Source: Allokutzneria sp. A3M-2-11 16
GTDB lineage: Bacteria > Actinomycetota > Actinomycetes > Mycobacteriales > Pseudonocardiaceae
Direction: 5' to 3'
Assembly (NCBI RefSeq): GCF_024213555.1
Contig: NZ_JANAVO010000008.1
Span: 62,001 to 126,000 of the forward strand
Length of the DNA stretch: 64,000 nt
In this document: one piece after another, positions 10,654 to 19,072 of the stretch
Layout of the letters: every line of letters starts with the position of its first letter
Numbering within the stretch: position 1 is the stretch's first letter
Notes under the pieces: generated by a model
What the model was told of the DNA's origin: nothing
The model's input: only the letters and a program-made list of their open reading frames with translations
Database searches by the model: none
Made by a program: the position numbers and the translations under genes

Positions 10654-10667
10654 TGGGAGCGCTCTCT
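10654..10667. promoter_or_regulatory. CebR/LacI-family-like operator before the GH16 gene
   Basis: The 14-mer TGGGAGCGCTCTCT differs from the CebR operator TGGGAGCGCTCCCA of Streptomyces at only two positions. It lies 27 bases before the GTG start of the GH16 gene. CebR-type LacI repressors are released by cello-oligosaccharides or related glucans. The placement fits sugar-controlled repression of a secreted glucanase. No cebR gene is in the window. Confidence 0.6.
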
Positions 10668-10693
10668 CGCGCTCGTGACGAATGGAGTCGAGC

Positions 10694-11512
10694 GTGTCAT
10701 CACGTCGTGCGCTACTCGTTCTCGCCGCCGTTCTCGCCGCCCTTCCGCTCGCTCCCGCCCCGGCTCAGGCGGCCGTGGTGTGGTCGGACGAGTTCAACGG
10801 CCCGGCCGGGGGCGCCCCGGACCAGGGCAAGTGGTCCTACGAACCGGGCAACGGCAACAACGGCTGGGGAAACCACGAACTCCAGGCGTACACGACCCGC
10901 CGGGAAAACGTTTCCACAAATGGTGCTGGCCAGCTCGTCATCACCGCGCGCAGGGAGAACTCCGGCGTGCAGTGCTGGAATGGACAACCCTGCCAGTACA
11001 CCTCCGGCAAGCTCATCACCAAGAACACCCGCGCCTTCACCTACGGAAAGATCGAGGCGCGGATGAAGCTGCCCACCGGCAAGGGCATCTGGCCCGCGTT
11101 CTGGATGCTCGGCACGGACATCGGCCAGGTCGGCTGGCCGCAGTGCGGCGAGATCGACATCATGGAGAACATCGGCAGCGTGCCGAACACCGTGCACGGC
11201 ACCCTGCACGGCCCCGGTTACTCCGGCGCGGGCGGCATCGGCGCGACCGTGCAGAACGGCCGCCCGTTCCACGAGGACTTCCACACCTTCGCCGTGGACT
11301 GGTCGCCGAACCGGATCGTCTGGTCCATGGACGGCCGCGTCTACCAGACCAGGACCCCGGCCGATCTCGGTGGCCGCCAGTGGGTCTTCAACCACCCCTT
11401 CTACATGATCCTCAACCTCGCCGTCGGCGGTGACTGGCCGGGCAGCCCGGACGGCTCAACGCGCTTCCCGCAGCAGCTGCTCGTCGACTGGGTCCGCGTG
11501 CACCAGGGATAG
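10694..11512 (+). CDS. Secreted glycoside hydrolase family 16 (beta-glucanase type)
   Basis: A 272-residue protein. A Sec signal peptide (RR, then LLVLAAVLAALPLAPAPAQA) is followed by a single GH16 jelly-roll domain. The catalytic signature ExDxxE is intact as GEIDIMENIG, with E153, D155 and E158 counted from the GTG. The opening WSDEFNG and the WAxFWMLG-like WPAFWMLG are also typical. It probably cleaves beta-1,3- or mixed-linkage glucans outside the cell. The GTG at 10694 was preferred because GGAG lies 6 bases before it; an in-frame ATG at 10682 has no ribosome site. No carbohydrate-binding module is attached. Confidence 0.9.
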   Translation: MSSRRALLVLAAVLAALPLAPAPAQAAVVWSDEFNGPAGGAPDQGKWSYEPGNGNNGWGNHELQAYTTRRENVSTNGAGQLVITARRENSGVQCWNGQPCQYTSGKLITKNTRAFTYGKIEARMKLPTGKGIWPAFWMLGTDIGQVGWPQCGEIDIMENIGSVPNTVHGTLHGPGYSGAGGIGATVQNGRPFHEDFHTFAVDWSPNRIVWSMDGRVYQTRTPADLGGRQWVFNHPFYMILNLAVGGDWPGSPDGSTRFPQQLLVDWVRVHQG

Positions 11513-11525
11513 CGGTCCACCAGAA

Positions 11526-12707
11526 CTAGAGACAGCGCTGGAAAGCCTCGCGGAGTGCGGCTTCGCGCGGGTCGTTCCACAGGCGCCTGCCGAGGCGGTT
11601 GGGGACGTAGCCGAAGCCGCTCCGCGTCGCGGGGTCGGCCATGCCGAAGGAGCCGCCCGCGCCCGGTGTGCCGTAGGCGCGGGAGTCGGTGCCGAAGCGC
11701 CACGCCGCGAACGGTTTCCAGAAGCCCAGGGAGAACCGGGCCTCGGCGAGGTGCATGACGCGATCGCGGGACCCGGTACCAAGCGGAACCGGGTCCGCCT
11801 CGATGGCCCGCAGCGTGGCGCGGTCGACGCCGAGCCGACTGCCGCCGGTGGCGAACTCGCCGTACAGCGCGGCGAGCGAGCGGGCGGTGCCGACGCCGTT
11901 GCCCGCGGGCAGGTCCAGTTCTCGCCACGGCGGGCGGCTCAGGGCGGTGATGTCGCGCAACCTGGGGTTGCTGAAGGACTTCGCGGTGAGCGTCCACGGC
12001 AGCATGAACTCCAGCAGCATCCGCGTGGGCACCCCGCCGGGAGTCGTGAAGTCCCGCAGCGCGGGCTTGGCGGGCACCAGCTCCGCGATCCGCTCCTCCG
12101 GGATGGTCGGCGGGGTGCCGATGTAGAACTCGATACCAAGTGGTACCAGCACCTCGTCGGCCAGGTAGCGGCCGATCAGCCTGCCCTTCGGGTCCACGCG
12201 GCGCAGCAGCTGGCTCACGTAGAGCCCGCCGACCAGCGGGTGGTAGCCCTGCGCGGTACCGGGTGCCCACGCGGGCGCCTGCCGGGCCAGGACCTCGCCG
12301 AGCCGGTCGGGGTCGGCGAGCAGCTCCGGCGTCAGCGGAGTGTCCACTGTGGGCAGCCCGGCCTGGAAGCCCAGCAGCTGCCGGACGGTCACGTTCTCCT
12401 TGCCCGCCTGGCCGAACTCCGGCCAGTACTTCGTGACCAGCGCGTCGTAGTCGAACAGTCCCCGCGAGTGCGCTACGGCGACCGCCATCGACGCGACGCC
12501 CTTGGTCGAGGAGTACACCGTGGCCAGCGTGTCCCGTTGCCACGGCTGGGTTCCCGCGCGGTCGCGGTAGCCGCCCCACAGGTCGACGACGAGTTCACCG
12601 TCGACCTGGATCGCGCACGCCGCCCCGAGTTCGCCGCGCTCGGCGAAGTTGCGCGCGAACTCCTCGCGCACCGGTTCGAAGCCCGCGGCGACTGTTCCCT
12701 CGATCAT
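11526..12707 (-). CDS. Serine hydrolase, class C beta-lactamase/esterase (EstB-like) family
   Basis: A 393-residue protein of the beta-lactamase-like serine hydrolase superfamily. The SxxK nucleophile motif is SSTK (YSSTKGVASMAVA), and the YxN-type second motif is probably GYHPLVGG, with a tyrosine but no asparagine, as in EstB-type esterases. No signal peptide is seen, so it is cytoplasmic. The start is the second ATG of a tandem duplication (see 12694-12727). It is the last gene of a minus-strand operon with a nucleoside hydrolase and a peptide-type ABC importer. It may trim an imported ester or amide. The GH16 gene converges on it with a 13-base gap. Confidence 0.82.
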   Translation of the reverse strand: MIEGTVAAGFEPVREEFARNFAERGELGAACAIQVDGELVVDLWGGYRDRAGTQPWQRDTLATVYSSTKGVASMAVAVAHSRGLFDYDALVTKYWPEFGQAGKENVTVRQLLGFQAGLPTVDTPLTPELLADPDRLGEVLARQAPAWAPGTAQGYHPLVGGLYVSQLLRRVDPKGRLIGRYLADEVLVPLGIEFYIGTPPTIPEERIAELVPAKPALRDFTTPGGVPTRMLLEFMLPWTLTAKSFSNPRLRDITALSRPPWRELDLPAGNGVGTARSLAALYGEFATGGSRLGVDRATLRAIEADPVPLGTGSRDRVMHLAEARFSLGFWKPFAAWRFGTDSRAYGTPGAGGSFGMADPATRSGFGYVPNRLGRRLWNDPREAALREAFQRCL

Positions 12708-12727
12708 GCTGTTCCCTCGATCATGCT
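12694..12727 (-). repeat. Tandem 17-base duplication over the serine hydrolase start codon
   Basis: The unit GTTCCCTCGATCATGCT (plus-strand reading) occurs twice back to back, 12694-12710 and 12711-12727. On the minus strand each unit contains an ATG. The upstream ATG overlaps the nucleoside hydrolase stop (ATGA) but leads to a stop after six codons, because 17 is not a multiple of three. The downstream ATG opens the real gene, and the GAGGGA of the first copy serves as its ribosome site. Confidence 0.85.
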
Positions 12728-13623
12728 GTTCGCTCCAACCCGTGCGCGGCCTCGACCTTGGCGGTGAGCCAGCGCATGTACGGCTCCAGCCTGGCTTGGC
12801 CCGACAGCAGCACTTCGGTTCCACCCTCGGTGGCAACGTTCGTGCGACCGCGTTCGTCGATCACGATGCGCTCGCGGTGGTAGTCGGTGAAGGGCAGGCC
12901 CAGCGCGTCGGCGAGCGCGAGCGCGTCGTGCTGCATGGTCGCGTGGTGGAAGCGCTCGTACCACTGGTCCAGGTGCGCGGCGACGAGGCGGGCCCACGGC
13001 GGACCGGCCGGTTCGCTCAGCAGTAGGTGCAGCGGTGATCCCTTCCCGATCTCCACCTCGGGGGTGAAAGTGATCTCGGAGAGCTGCAGCCGCGGGGTCC
13101 GCGACCTGGCCAGCAGCGTGGTCGCCGCTTCGATGTCGGTGCGGAAGTTGTGGTCGGCGCGCTCGGGGTCGCGGTAGCGCAGCGCACCGCCCACCTGGGT
13201 CACGACCAGTCGCTCCGCCAGTTCGGGGCGTTCCGTCAACAGCACGGCCAGGTTGGATGCCGTTCCGATGCCCACCCAGCGCACAGAATCCTTTGTGGAC
13301 GAACAAACCTCCGTGACGGCCGCGAGCACGTTCGTCGGCTGGCGAGGCACTTCGGGCGGCGTCAGCCCGTGGATGCAGTTGAGGCGGGTGTTGCCCAGAT
13401 CGGCCCCGGCGACCACCGGAACCTCCGGGCGGCCGAGGAGATCGAGCAGGTGCCGCACAAAGCGCGCGCGTTCCCCGCTCAGTTCGTCGCTCGTGACGAC
13501 AAGGGCCAGTGCCGGTTCGGCGGCGGCGACGATGAGCGCGAAGGCGTCGTCAGGGTCACCGCCCGCGTCCGTGTCGATGATCATGGGAGTTGACGGTGGG
13601 GACGGGTTCGGCGACTCCTTCAC
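12721..13623 (-). CDS. Inosine-uridine preferring nucleoside hydrolase family protein
   Basis: A 300-residue protein of the IU-nucleoside hydrolase fold. The calcium-binding aspartate cluster near the N-terminus is intact (DTDAGGDPDDAFAL). A second metal or ribose-binding segment is seen in LVVTQVGGAL, and the later QHDALALADALG supplies the conserved C-terminal aspartate. It would split the N-glycosidic bond of nucleosides or related compounds. The GTG at 13623 overlaps the ATPase stop by 4 bases. An ATG at 13584 (287 residues) gives a more usual N-terminus, so the start is open. It follows the ABC importer genes. Confidence 0.85.
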   Translation of the reverse strand: MKESPNPSPPSTPMIIDTDAGGDPDDAFALIVAAAEPALALVVTSDELSGERARFVRHLLDLLGRPEVPVVAGADLGNTRLNCIHGLTPPEVPRQPTNVLAAVTEVCSSTKDSVRWVGIGTASNLAVLLTERPELAERLVVTQVGGALRYRDPERADHNFRTDIEAATTLLARSRTPRLQLSEITFTPEVEIGKGSPLHLLLSEPAGPPWARLVAAHLDQWYERFHHATMQHDALALADALGLPFTDYHRERIVIDERGRTNVATEGGTEVLLSGQARLEPYMRWLTAKVEAAHGLERTA

Positions 13624-14969
13624 GAGCCTGAAGTTACCGCGTCCAACCGGTGCACGCGGTCCACGATCTGGTTGAGTCTCGCCTCGTCGTGGCTGACGAC
13701 GACCAGTGCGCAGCCGGAGTCCGTCACCGCGCGCAGCGTTTCCGCGACGCTCGCCGCGACGGTCGGATCGAGCGACGCGGTCGGCTCGTCGGCGATGATC
13801 AGCGCGGGGGAGCCAGCGAGGGCCCTGGCGATCGCGACGCGTTGCCGTTGCCCACCGGAGAGCTGCGCCGGTTTGCGGTCGAGTTCCACGCCGGTCAGCC
13901 CGACGCGGTCCATCAGCTCGCGTGCGTCCGCGCCCTTCATAGGTTCTGTGATCGTGCGCCACACCGGCCAGCGCGGGTTGAGGCTCGCGGTCGCGTCCTG
14001 GAAGACCGGCATCACCCTGCCGCTACGGCTGATCGCACCGCGCATCGGCTCGACCAGTCCGGCGATCGCGTGCAGCAGCGTGGTTTTCCCCGAGCCGGAC
14101 GGGCCGCAGATGCCGACCGCTTCGCCCGCGCGGATCTCCCAGTCCAACCCCGTGATCAGTTCCGTTCCCCGGTACCCGAGGGTGACGTTGTCCAGCCGCA
14201 CCACCACTTCGCCCGTTGGGCGTGGCCGCCTGGGCGCCTCGGTGGGCAAGGCGTCGACCAGTGCTCGGGTGTGCGGATGCCGGGCCCGCGCCTTGAGGAC
14301 CTCGACTCCGCCGCGCTCCACGGTGATGTCCTCGACGAGTTCTCCCTTGTGCAGCACCAGGACTCGATCGGCGTGACGGCAGACCAACGCGAGGTCGTGG
14401 CTGGCGATGAGCAGCGACCTGGTTTGTGCGACGAGCGTGGCGAGCGCGGTTTCGGCGATCTCCGCGTCCAGTGCCGAGGTCGGCTCGTCCGCGAGCACGA
14501 TCGTCGGGGCGTGCGCGGTCGCGGCGACGATGTCAGCGCGTTGCAGCATCCCGCCGGACCACGCCTGCGGTCGACGCTTGAGCCACTTGTCCGCTACCCC
14601 AAGGATTTTCAGCCTTGTTTCCACTGCGGGGGGACGTTCGCCGTGGACGCGCCAGGCTTCCCGCACGTGGTGGCCGACTGTCCACAGTGGATCAGCGGAG
14701 CCGAAGGGGTCTTGCGCGACATAGCCGATCTCGCGCCCTCGCAACGCGCGCAGCTCTTTCTCCGGCAGGCCGATCAGGTTCCGGCCGGCCAGTTCGACCG
14801 CGCCTTCGACCTCGGCGGAGCGGGGGAGAGCGCCCAGAACGGCTCGGATGAGCGTGCTCTTGCCCGAGCCGGACTCGCCCACCAGGGCAACGGTCTCGCC
14901 ATCCGCGACGGAGAACGAGACGCCACGCGGTCCATAGGAGACAGTCAGGTCGCGCACGATCAGAGTCAT
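13620..14969 (-). CDS. Peptide/nickel-type ABC importer, fused double ATPase (DppD-DppF type)
   Basis: A 449-residue protein with two complete ABC domains. Domain 1 (about 1-220) has Walker A GESGSGKST and the signature WSGGMLQRADI. Domain 2 (about 230-449) has Walker A GPSGSGKTT, signature LSGGQRQRVAIAR and Walker B LIIADEPTASLD. Most dipeptide importers use two separate ATPase genes; here they are one. Signature 1 lacks the full LSGGQ, as is common in DppD-type domains. The start overlaps the preceding permease stop (ATGA) and the stop overlaps the nucleoside hydrolase GTG. Confidence 0.92.
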   Translation of the reverse strand: MTLIVRDLTVSYGPRGVSFSVADGETVALVGESGSGKSTLIRAVLGALPRSAEVEGAVELAGRNLIGLPEKELRALRGREIGYVAQDPFGSADPLWTVGHHVREAWRVHGERPPAVETRLKILGVADKWLKRRPQAWSGGMLQRADIVAATAHAPTIVLADEPTSALDAEIAETALATLVAQTRSLLIASHDLALVCRHADRVLVLHKGELVEDITVERGGVEVLKARARHPHTRALVDALPTEAPRRPRPTGEVVVRLDNVTLGYRGTELITGLDWEIRAGEAVGICGPSGSGKTTLLHAIAGLVEPMRGAISRSGRVMPVFQDATASLNPRWPVWRTITEPMKGADARELMDRVGLTGVELDRKPAQLSGGQRQRVAIARALAGSPALIIADEPTASLDPTVAASVAETLRAVTDSGCALVVVSHDEARLNQIVDRVHRLDAVTSGS

Positions 14970-15748
14970 CGCTTCCCCTTGTCCTGCACCGCGTCTCCGA
15001 GCAGCGACGCCGCCGCCACGCTGATCAGCAGCACCACCGCGGGCGCGATCACGAGCCATGGCGCGCGGTCCACGTATCCGCGCGCTTCAGCCACCATCTG
15101 GCCCCACTCGGCGGTGGGCGGGGACACGCCGAGGCCGAGGAAGGACAGGCCCGCGAGGCTCAGCACGATCTCGCCGATGTGCAGTGTCGCCACGGAGAGA
15201 ACCCCGGTCGCGGTGGCGGGCATGACGTGCCGGGCCGCGCTGCGCCACCTGCCGACCCCGGCCATCCGCGACGCGAGCACGAACGGCCGTTCCGTTTGCC
15301 GGGCGGCGAAAGCGCGGGCGAAGCGGGCGAGGTGCGCCCAGCCCGCGACGGACATCGCCAGCACCAGGTTCGCGTGGCCGGGTCCGAGAACGCCGACGAT
15401 CGCCAGCGCGAGCACGAGCTGCGGAACGGCCAGCGTCACGTCGATGACCCGCGAGATCACCGCGTCGACCGCGCCACCGGCCACCGCCGCGAGCAGCCCG
15501 ACCACGAGCCCCACGGCGAACGTGATCGCCGCGACCAGCAGTGCTGTGCCGAGCGAAACCCATGTCCCCGCGGCGATCCTGGCGAGGACGTCGCGCCCCG
15601 CCTGGTCGGTGCCGAACAGGTGGGCCCAGCTCGGCGCCGCGAGCTTGGCGCCGTAGTCCGTCGCGTTCGGCTCGGGCGTCAGCAGCGGCACCACGAACGC
15701 GAGCAGGCCGAGCAGCGCGGTTAGTCCGATCCCGAGCGCGCGGTTCAC
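14966..15748 (-). CDS. Peptide/nickel-type ABC importer permease (DppC type)
   Basis: A 260-residue inner-membrane permease. An N-terminal helix is followed by the family motif HLFGTDQAGRDVLARI, then five further hydrophobic segments. The EAA-loop region reads SRMAGVGRWRSAARHVMP. It pairs with the DppB-type permease whose gene lies directly upstream (4-base overlap). Substrate unknown; the neighbours suggest a nucleoside- or amide-containing compound. Confidence 0.9.
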   Translation of the reverse strand: MNRALGIGLTALLGLLAFVVPLLTPEPNATDYGAKLAAPSWAHLFGTDQAGRDVLARIAAGTWVSLGTALLVAAITFAVGLVVGLLAAVAGGAVDAVISRVIDVTLAVPQLVLALAIVGVLGPGHANLVLAMSVAGWAHLARFARAFAARQTERPFVLASRMAGVGRWRSAARHVMPATATGVLSVATLHIGEIVLSLAGLSFLGLGVSPPTAEWGQMVAEARGYVDRAPWLVIAPAVVLLISVAAASLLGDAVQDKGKR

Positions 15749-16674
15749 CGCTTCGCCTTTCCGGTGATCGCGATCGTCACACCGTCCACAATGGTGCTAA
15801 CGACCACATAGCCAAGCACGCCAAGCAAAACTGTCGCCTGCACCACGGGAACGTCCCGCGCGCCGATCGCCTCGATGAGGTAACGGCCGATGCCGGGCCA
15901 GGTGAACACCGTCTCCACCACAGCGGCTCCCGCCAGCAGCGAACCGACCGTGAGCCCGATCGCCGCCAGCAACGCGGGCAGTGCGCTGGGCACCGCGTGC
16001 ACGAGCAGCCTGCGCAGGGCAGTGGCCCCACGTGCTTGGGAGACTTGGATGAACGACGCGTCGGAGACTTCGACCAGCGAGGTCCGCAACACGCGCGCCC
16101 ATCCTGCTCCGGCCCCGAGCGCCAGTGGGATCGCGGGCAGCACCGCACCGCCCCACGAGCCGTCAGCGAGGACTCGGCCCATGCCGCCGCGTAGCACGAT
16201 CAGTTCCAGAACCACTGTGCCCACAACAAAACTCGGGGTAGCTGCGCCGAGGAACATCACCGCCCGCGCTCCTAGGTCGGGAGCCCGGCCGCGCCACCGT
16301 GCGGCGATCAAAGCGAGCGGGATCGCCAGCACGAGCGCGAAGAGCAACGCGACGGCAGCGAGCCGCAGCGTTGCCGGGAGTCGGTCGGCCAGCTCATTGG
16401 TGACAGGTCTTCCGGTGCGCCACGACGTGCCGAAGCCGCCCGTCATCGCATCCAGCAGCCACTGGAGAAACCGTTGCGGTGCAGGCATGTCGACGCCGAG
16501 TTCGTGGCGCGTCGCGGCGATCTGATCATCGCTCGGATTGGCGAACCCGAGCGCCCCGAGCACGCGCCGCGCCGGATCACCGGGCGCCACGAGTTGCAGC
16601 GACCACACCACGACCGCGCCGACGAACAACGTGAGCACCGCCTGGCCTGCCCGTCGCAGGAGAGCTAGGAGCAC
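15745..16674 (-). CDS. Peptide/nickel-type ABC importer permease (DppB type)
   Basis: A 309-residue permease with about six membrane segments. The N-terminal part includes VVWSLQLVAPGDPARRVLG, typical of DppB/NikB. A long periplasmic-type loop follows helix 1, and the EAA loop reads VSQARGATALRRLLVHAVP. It forms the transmembrane pore with the adjacent DppC-type protein. The substrate-binding protein gene lies immediately upstream with no gap, consistent with one operon. Confidence 0.9.
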   Translation of the reverse strand: MLLALLRRAGQAVLTLFVGAVVVWSLQLVAPGDPARRVLGALGFANPSDDQIAATRHELGVDMPAPQRFLQWLLDAMTGGFGTSWRTGRPVTNELADRLPATLRLAAVALLFALVLAIPLALIAARWRGRAPDLGARAVMFLGAATPSFVVGTVVLELIVLRGGMGRVLADGSWGGAVLPAIPLALGAGAGWARVLRTSLVEVSDASFIQVSQARGATALRRLLVHAVPSALPALLAAIGLTVGSLLAGAAVVETVFTWPGIGRYLIEAIGARDVPVVQATVLLGVLGYVVVSTIVDGVTIAITGKAKR

Positions 16675-18159
16675 CTAGCCTGCCTGAGTGGTCGCGGTGA
16701 CGTGGTGCAGGACCGAGGAGGGGCGGTAGTTGGTGAACGCGCCGCCTACTACGGCTGCGGAGCTGCGTTGGGCTACGACTGTGAGGTATGCGCGATCTGC
16801 GATGACGCGTTGGATTTGGTGCAGGACTGGGGTTCTGGCGGTCGCGTCGGGGGTGTTGCGCAGGGTGGAGACCAGGGTGTCCAGTTCCGGATCTGCGATG
16901 TGGCCGAAGTTCTTCGAGCCCTGTGACGTCAAGAAGTCACGCAGCGGGCCGATCGGATCGTAGGTGTAGCCAAGGGTTCCGTCGAAGGAGAGCCCGACGT
17001 CCCACGCGTCGCCCTTGAGGGCCTCGTAGTTGTCCTGCACCTCGGTGACCTGAACACCGATGCCCACCGCGGAGAGCTGCGCCTGCATCGCGACGGCGAC
17101 TGCCTTCGTGTCGGGCTGCTGCGGATAGGTGAGCACGGTGAGCCGCAGGAGCTTCCCGTCCTTGACCCGGGCCCCGGCGGAGCTGTGCATCCATCCCGCG
17201 TCGTCCAGCAGTCGCCTGGCTTCGGCGATGTTGGTGCGCTGCGTCTCCAGGGCGTAGGGGACGACGTCGGGGTAGATCCCCTTCGGAGTGCGGTAAAGCC
17301 CGTCGAGCACCTGCTTGGCGATCTGGTCGTAGTCGATCGCGAGCGCGAAGGCCCGGCGCACCGCCACGTCGTTCATCGGTGCTCGACGAAGGTTCGGGAT
17401 GGCCCGAAGTTGTTGCAGTGGTTGGGAAGCGGTCGCCATGCGTGGACCGGTCGTCGCGTCCTTCACCGATCCCAGGGTGTCCGTCGGCGGGTACAGCGCG
17501 ATGTCGGCCTCGCCCGTGCGCACGGCGAGCAGGCGTGCTTGGCCGTCCGGGACGAAGCGCACGCGCACTTCGGCGAGCTTCGCCTGGCCGTCCCAGTACT
17601 TCGGGTTCCTGGCGAGCAACAGTTCGTTGTCGTCCAATTTGGACACTGTGAATGGTCCTGTGTAGACACCCTGTGCTTGCGGGTCGAATACCGTCACGGA
17701 CTGTTCGTCGGCGAGCAGGTTCGGCAGGTTCACCACCGGGGCGCTCGTGGTGAGCAGCACCGTGCTCGCGTCCGGCGTCTCGATCTTGGCTCCGGGGAGG
17801 TTCGCCTTGACGAGCGTGTTCTCCGCGAGATGCCGCTCCAGCACGGTCTTGAGCACGGCGGCGTCGAGCGCGCGGCCGTTGGAGAACGTCACGCCGGGCC
17901 GCAGTACCAATCGCCACTGCATGGCGTTCACCGGCTCAAGGCGTTGCAGCAGCCAGGGCTCGACACCGCCGTTCTCCGTGCCGCGCATGAGGAGTTCGCC
18001 GTAGCCCCACTCCGGGGACCACAGGCCCTGCTTGATCGGATCGAGGCTCTTGACCTTGTACGGCGTGACGATCCGCAGCGTGTCCGGCGGCGCGGTCGGC
18101 GCGCTCGCGCAGCCGGTGAGCAACGCGGCACTCAGTACCAGTGCGAACAGAGTCCTCAC
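16675..18159 (-). CDS. ABC transporter substrate-binding lipoprotein, family 5
   Basis: A 494-residue lipoprotein. The signal peptide ends in a lipobox, LLTGC, with the modified cysteine at residue 17. The body is the family 5 (SBP_bac_5) fold, with the opening VKSLDPIKQGLWSPEWGYGE and the mid-protein RRAFALAIDYDQIAKQVLDG that are hallmarks of peptide/nickel binding proteins. It would deliver a ligand to the permeases encoded next. The WSPEWGYGELL start is similar to metal- or opine-type members, but the ligand cannot be assigned. Its ATG overlaps the stop of the upstream methyltransferase gene. Confidence 0.9.
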   Translation of the reverse strand: MRTLFALVLSAALLTGCASAPTAPPDTLRIVTPYKVKSLDPIKQGLWSPEWGYGELLMRGTENGGVEPWLLQRLEPVNAMQWRLVLRPGVTFSNGRALDAAVLKTVLERHLAENTLVKANLPGAKIETPDASTVLLTTSAPVVNLPNLLADEQSVTVFDPQAQGVYTGPFTVSKLDDNELLLARNPKYWDGQAKLAEVRVRFVPDGQARLLAVRTGEADIALYPPTDTLGSVKDATTGPRMATASQPLQQLRAIPNLRRAPMNDVAVRRAFALAIDYDQIAKQVLDGLYRTPKGIYPDVVPYALETQRTNIAEARRLLDDAGWMHSSAGARVKDGKLLRLTVLTYPQQPDTKAVAVAMQAQLSAVGIGVQVTEVQDNYEALKGDAWDVGLSFDGTLGYTYDPIGPLRDFLTSQGSKNFGHIADPELDTLVSTLRNTPDATARTPVLHQIQRVIADRAYLTVVAQRSSAAVVGGAFTNYRPSSVLHHVTATTQAG

Positions 18160-18980
18160 GCGCGCCGCCCCAGTCCGACGAGAGCATCCGCCTTGACCTC
18201 GGTGATACCGCGTTCCGCGAGGAACTCCAGGTACCGGGCGCGGGCGCGCTCACGCTCGTCGTCGCTCAGACCGAGGATCAGCGCGTGCAGACCTGTGCCG
18301 AGGACGAACGACCACGCCTCCTCGGCGGGCAGCGGCACCCGCAACGGGATCTCGGTGACCTCGACGTCCGTGAGCCCGAACGACTCAAGCCACGACCGCA
18401 GCTTCGATTCGGTATCCAATCCCTTCGCGGACTCGGTCACCGGCGAGGTGGTCGGCAGGTTCGGGCGCAGCTCGCGGACCGCGTCGAAGATCGCTCCGCC
18501 GACCGCGGCGACCGAGTCCCGCGCCCACACGGTGGCGGCGAACCGGCCGCCGGGCCGCAGCAGTTCGAGTAGGCGCGCGACCGCGCCGTTCATGTCTGGT
18601 TGCAGGAAAAAGACGCCGAACACCGATTGCACGACGTCGTAGGGCTCGTCAGCGGAGTACTGCGTGATGTCGGCCTCGACGAACTCGACGTTGGCCAGAC
18701 CCTGTTCCGCCGCAACGGTTCTCGCGTGGTCGAGGAGCGAGGTCGAGAGATCGACTCCCACCACCGCGCCAGTCGGGCCGACCTTGGCCGCGGCGGGCAG
18801 CGCCGACGAGCCCGCGCCACAGCACACGTCGAGCACGCGTTCCCCGGGCAGCGGGGCGGAGACTTCGGTGGTGGCGGCGCCGAGCGGCCCCCACAGCGGC
18901 GGGGTCCAGTGGACGAAGTGCCGCCGCGTCGCGTCGAAGACCGGGCCGAACCCGGCTGGCTGCGTGCTCACCACCGGCAA
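18156..18980 (-). CDS. Class I SAM-dependent methyltransferase
   Basis: A 274-residue small-molecule methyltransferase of the UbiE/Methyltransf_11 type. SAM-binding motif I is VLDVCCGAGSSALPAA, followed by the acidic VGVDLS, then motif post-II VEADITQY and the motif YDVVQSVFGVFF. It is the first gene of the importer operon and overlaps the binding-protein gene by 4 bases. Tight coupling to an importer suggests it modifies what is imported, or a product of its breakdown. The substrate is not known. Confidence 0.87.
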   Translation of the reverse strand: MPVVSTQPAGFGPVFDATRRHFVHWTPPLWGPLGAATTEVSAPLPGERVLDVCCGAGSSALPAAAKVGPTGAVVGVDLSTSLLDHARTVAAEQGLANVEFVEADITQYSADEPYDVVQSVFGVFFLQPDMNGAVARLLELLRPGGRFAATVWARDSVAAVGGAIFDAVRELRPNLPTTSPVTESAKGLDTESKLRSWLESFGLTDVEVTEIPLRVPLPAEEAWSFVLGTGLHALILGLSDDERERARARYLEFLAERGITEVKADALVGLGRRA

Positions 18981-19072
18981 GTTAATGGAAACGGTTGTCA
19001 GTCACAATCCATTCGGCGGTAACGACGGCGAGACGATGCCCACCCGCGACGTTGAGGGTGGGCACCGGGCGC

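Noticed and set aside
12704-13306. Open frame starting upstream and ending in MIEGTA just after the first ATG
   Set aside because: It overlaps the nucleoside hydrolase on the same strand in another frame and has no family-like content. The six-codon stub from the first ATG is a by-product of the 17-base duplication.
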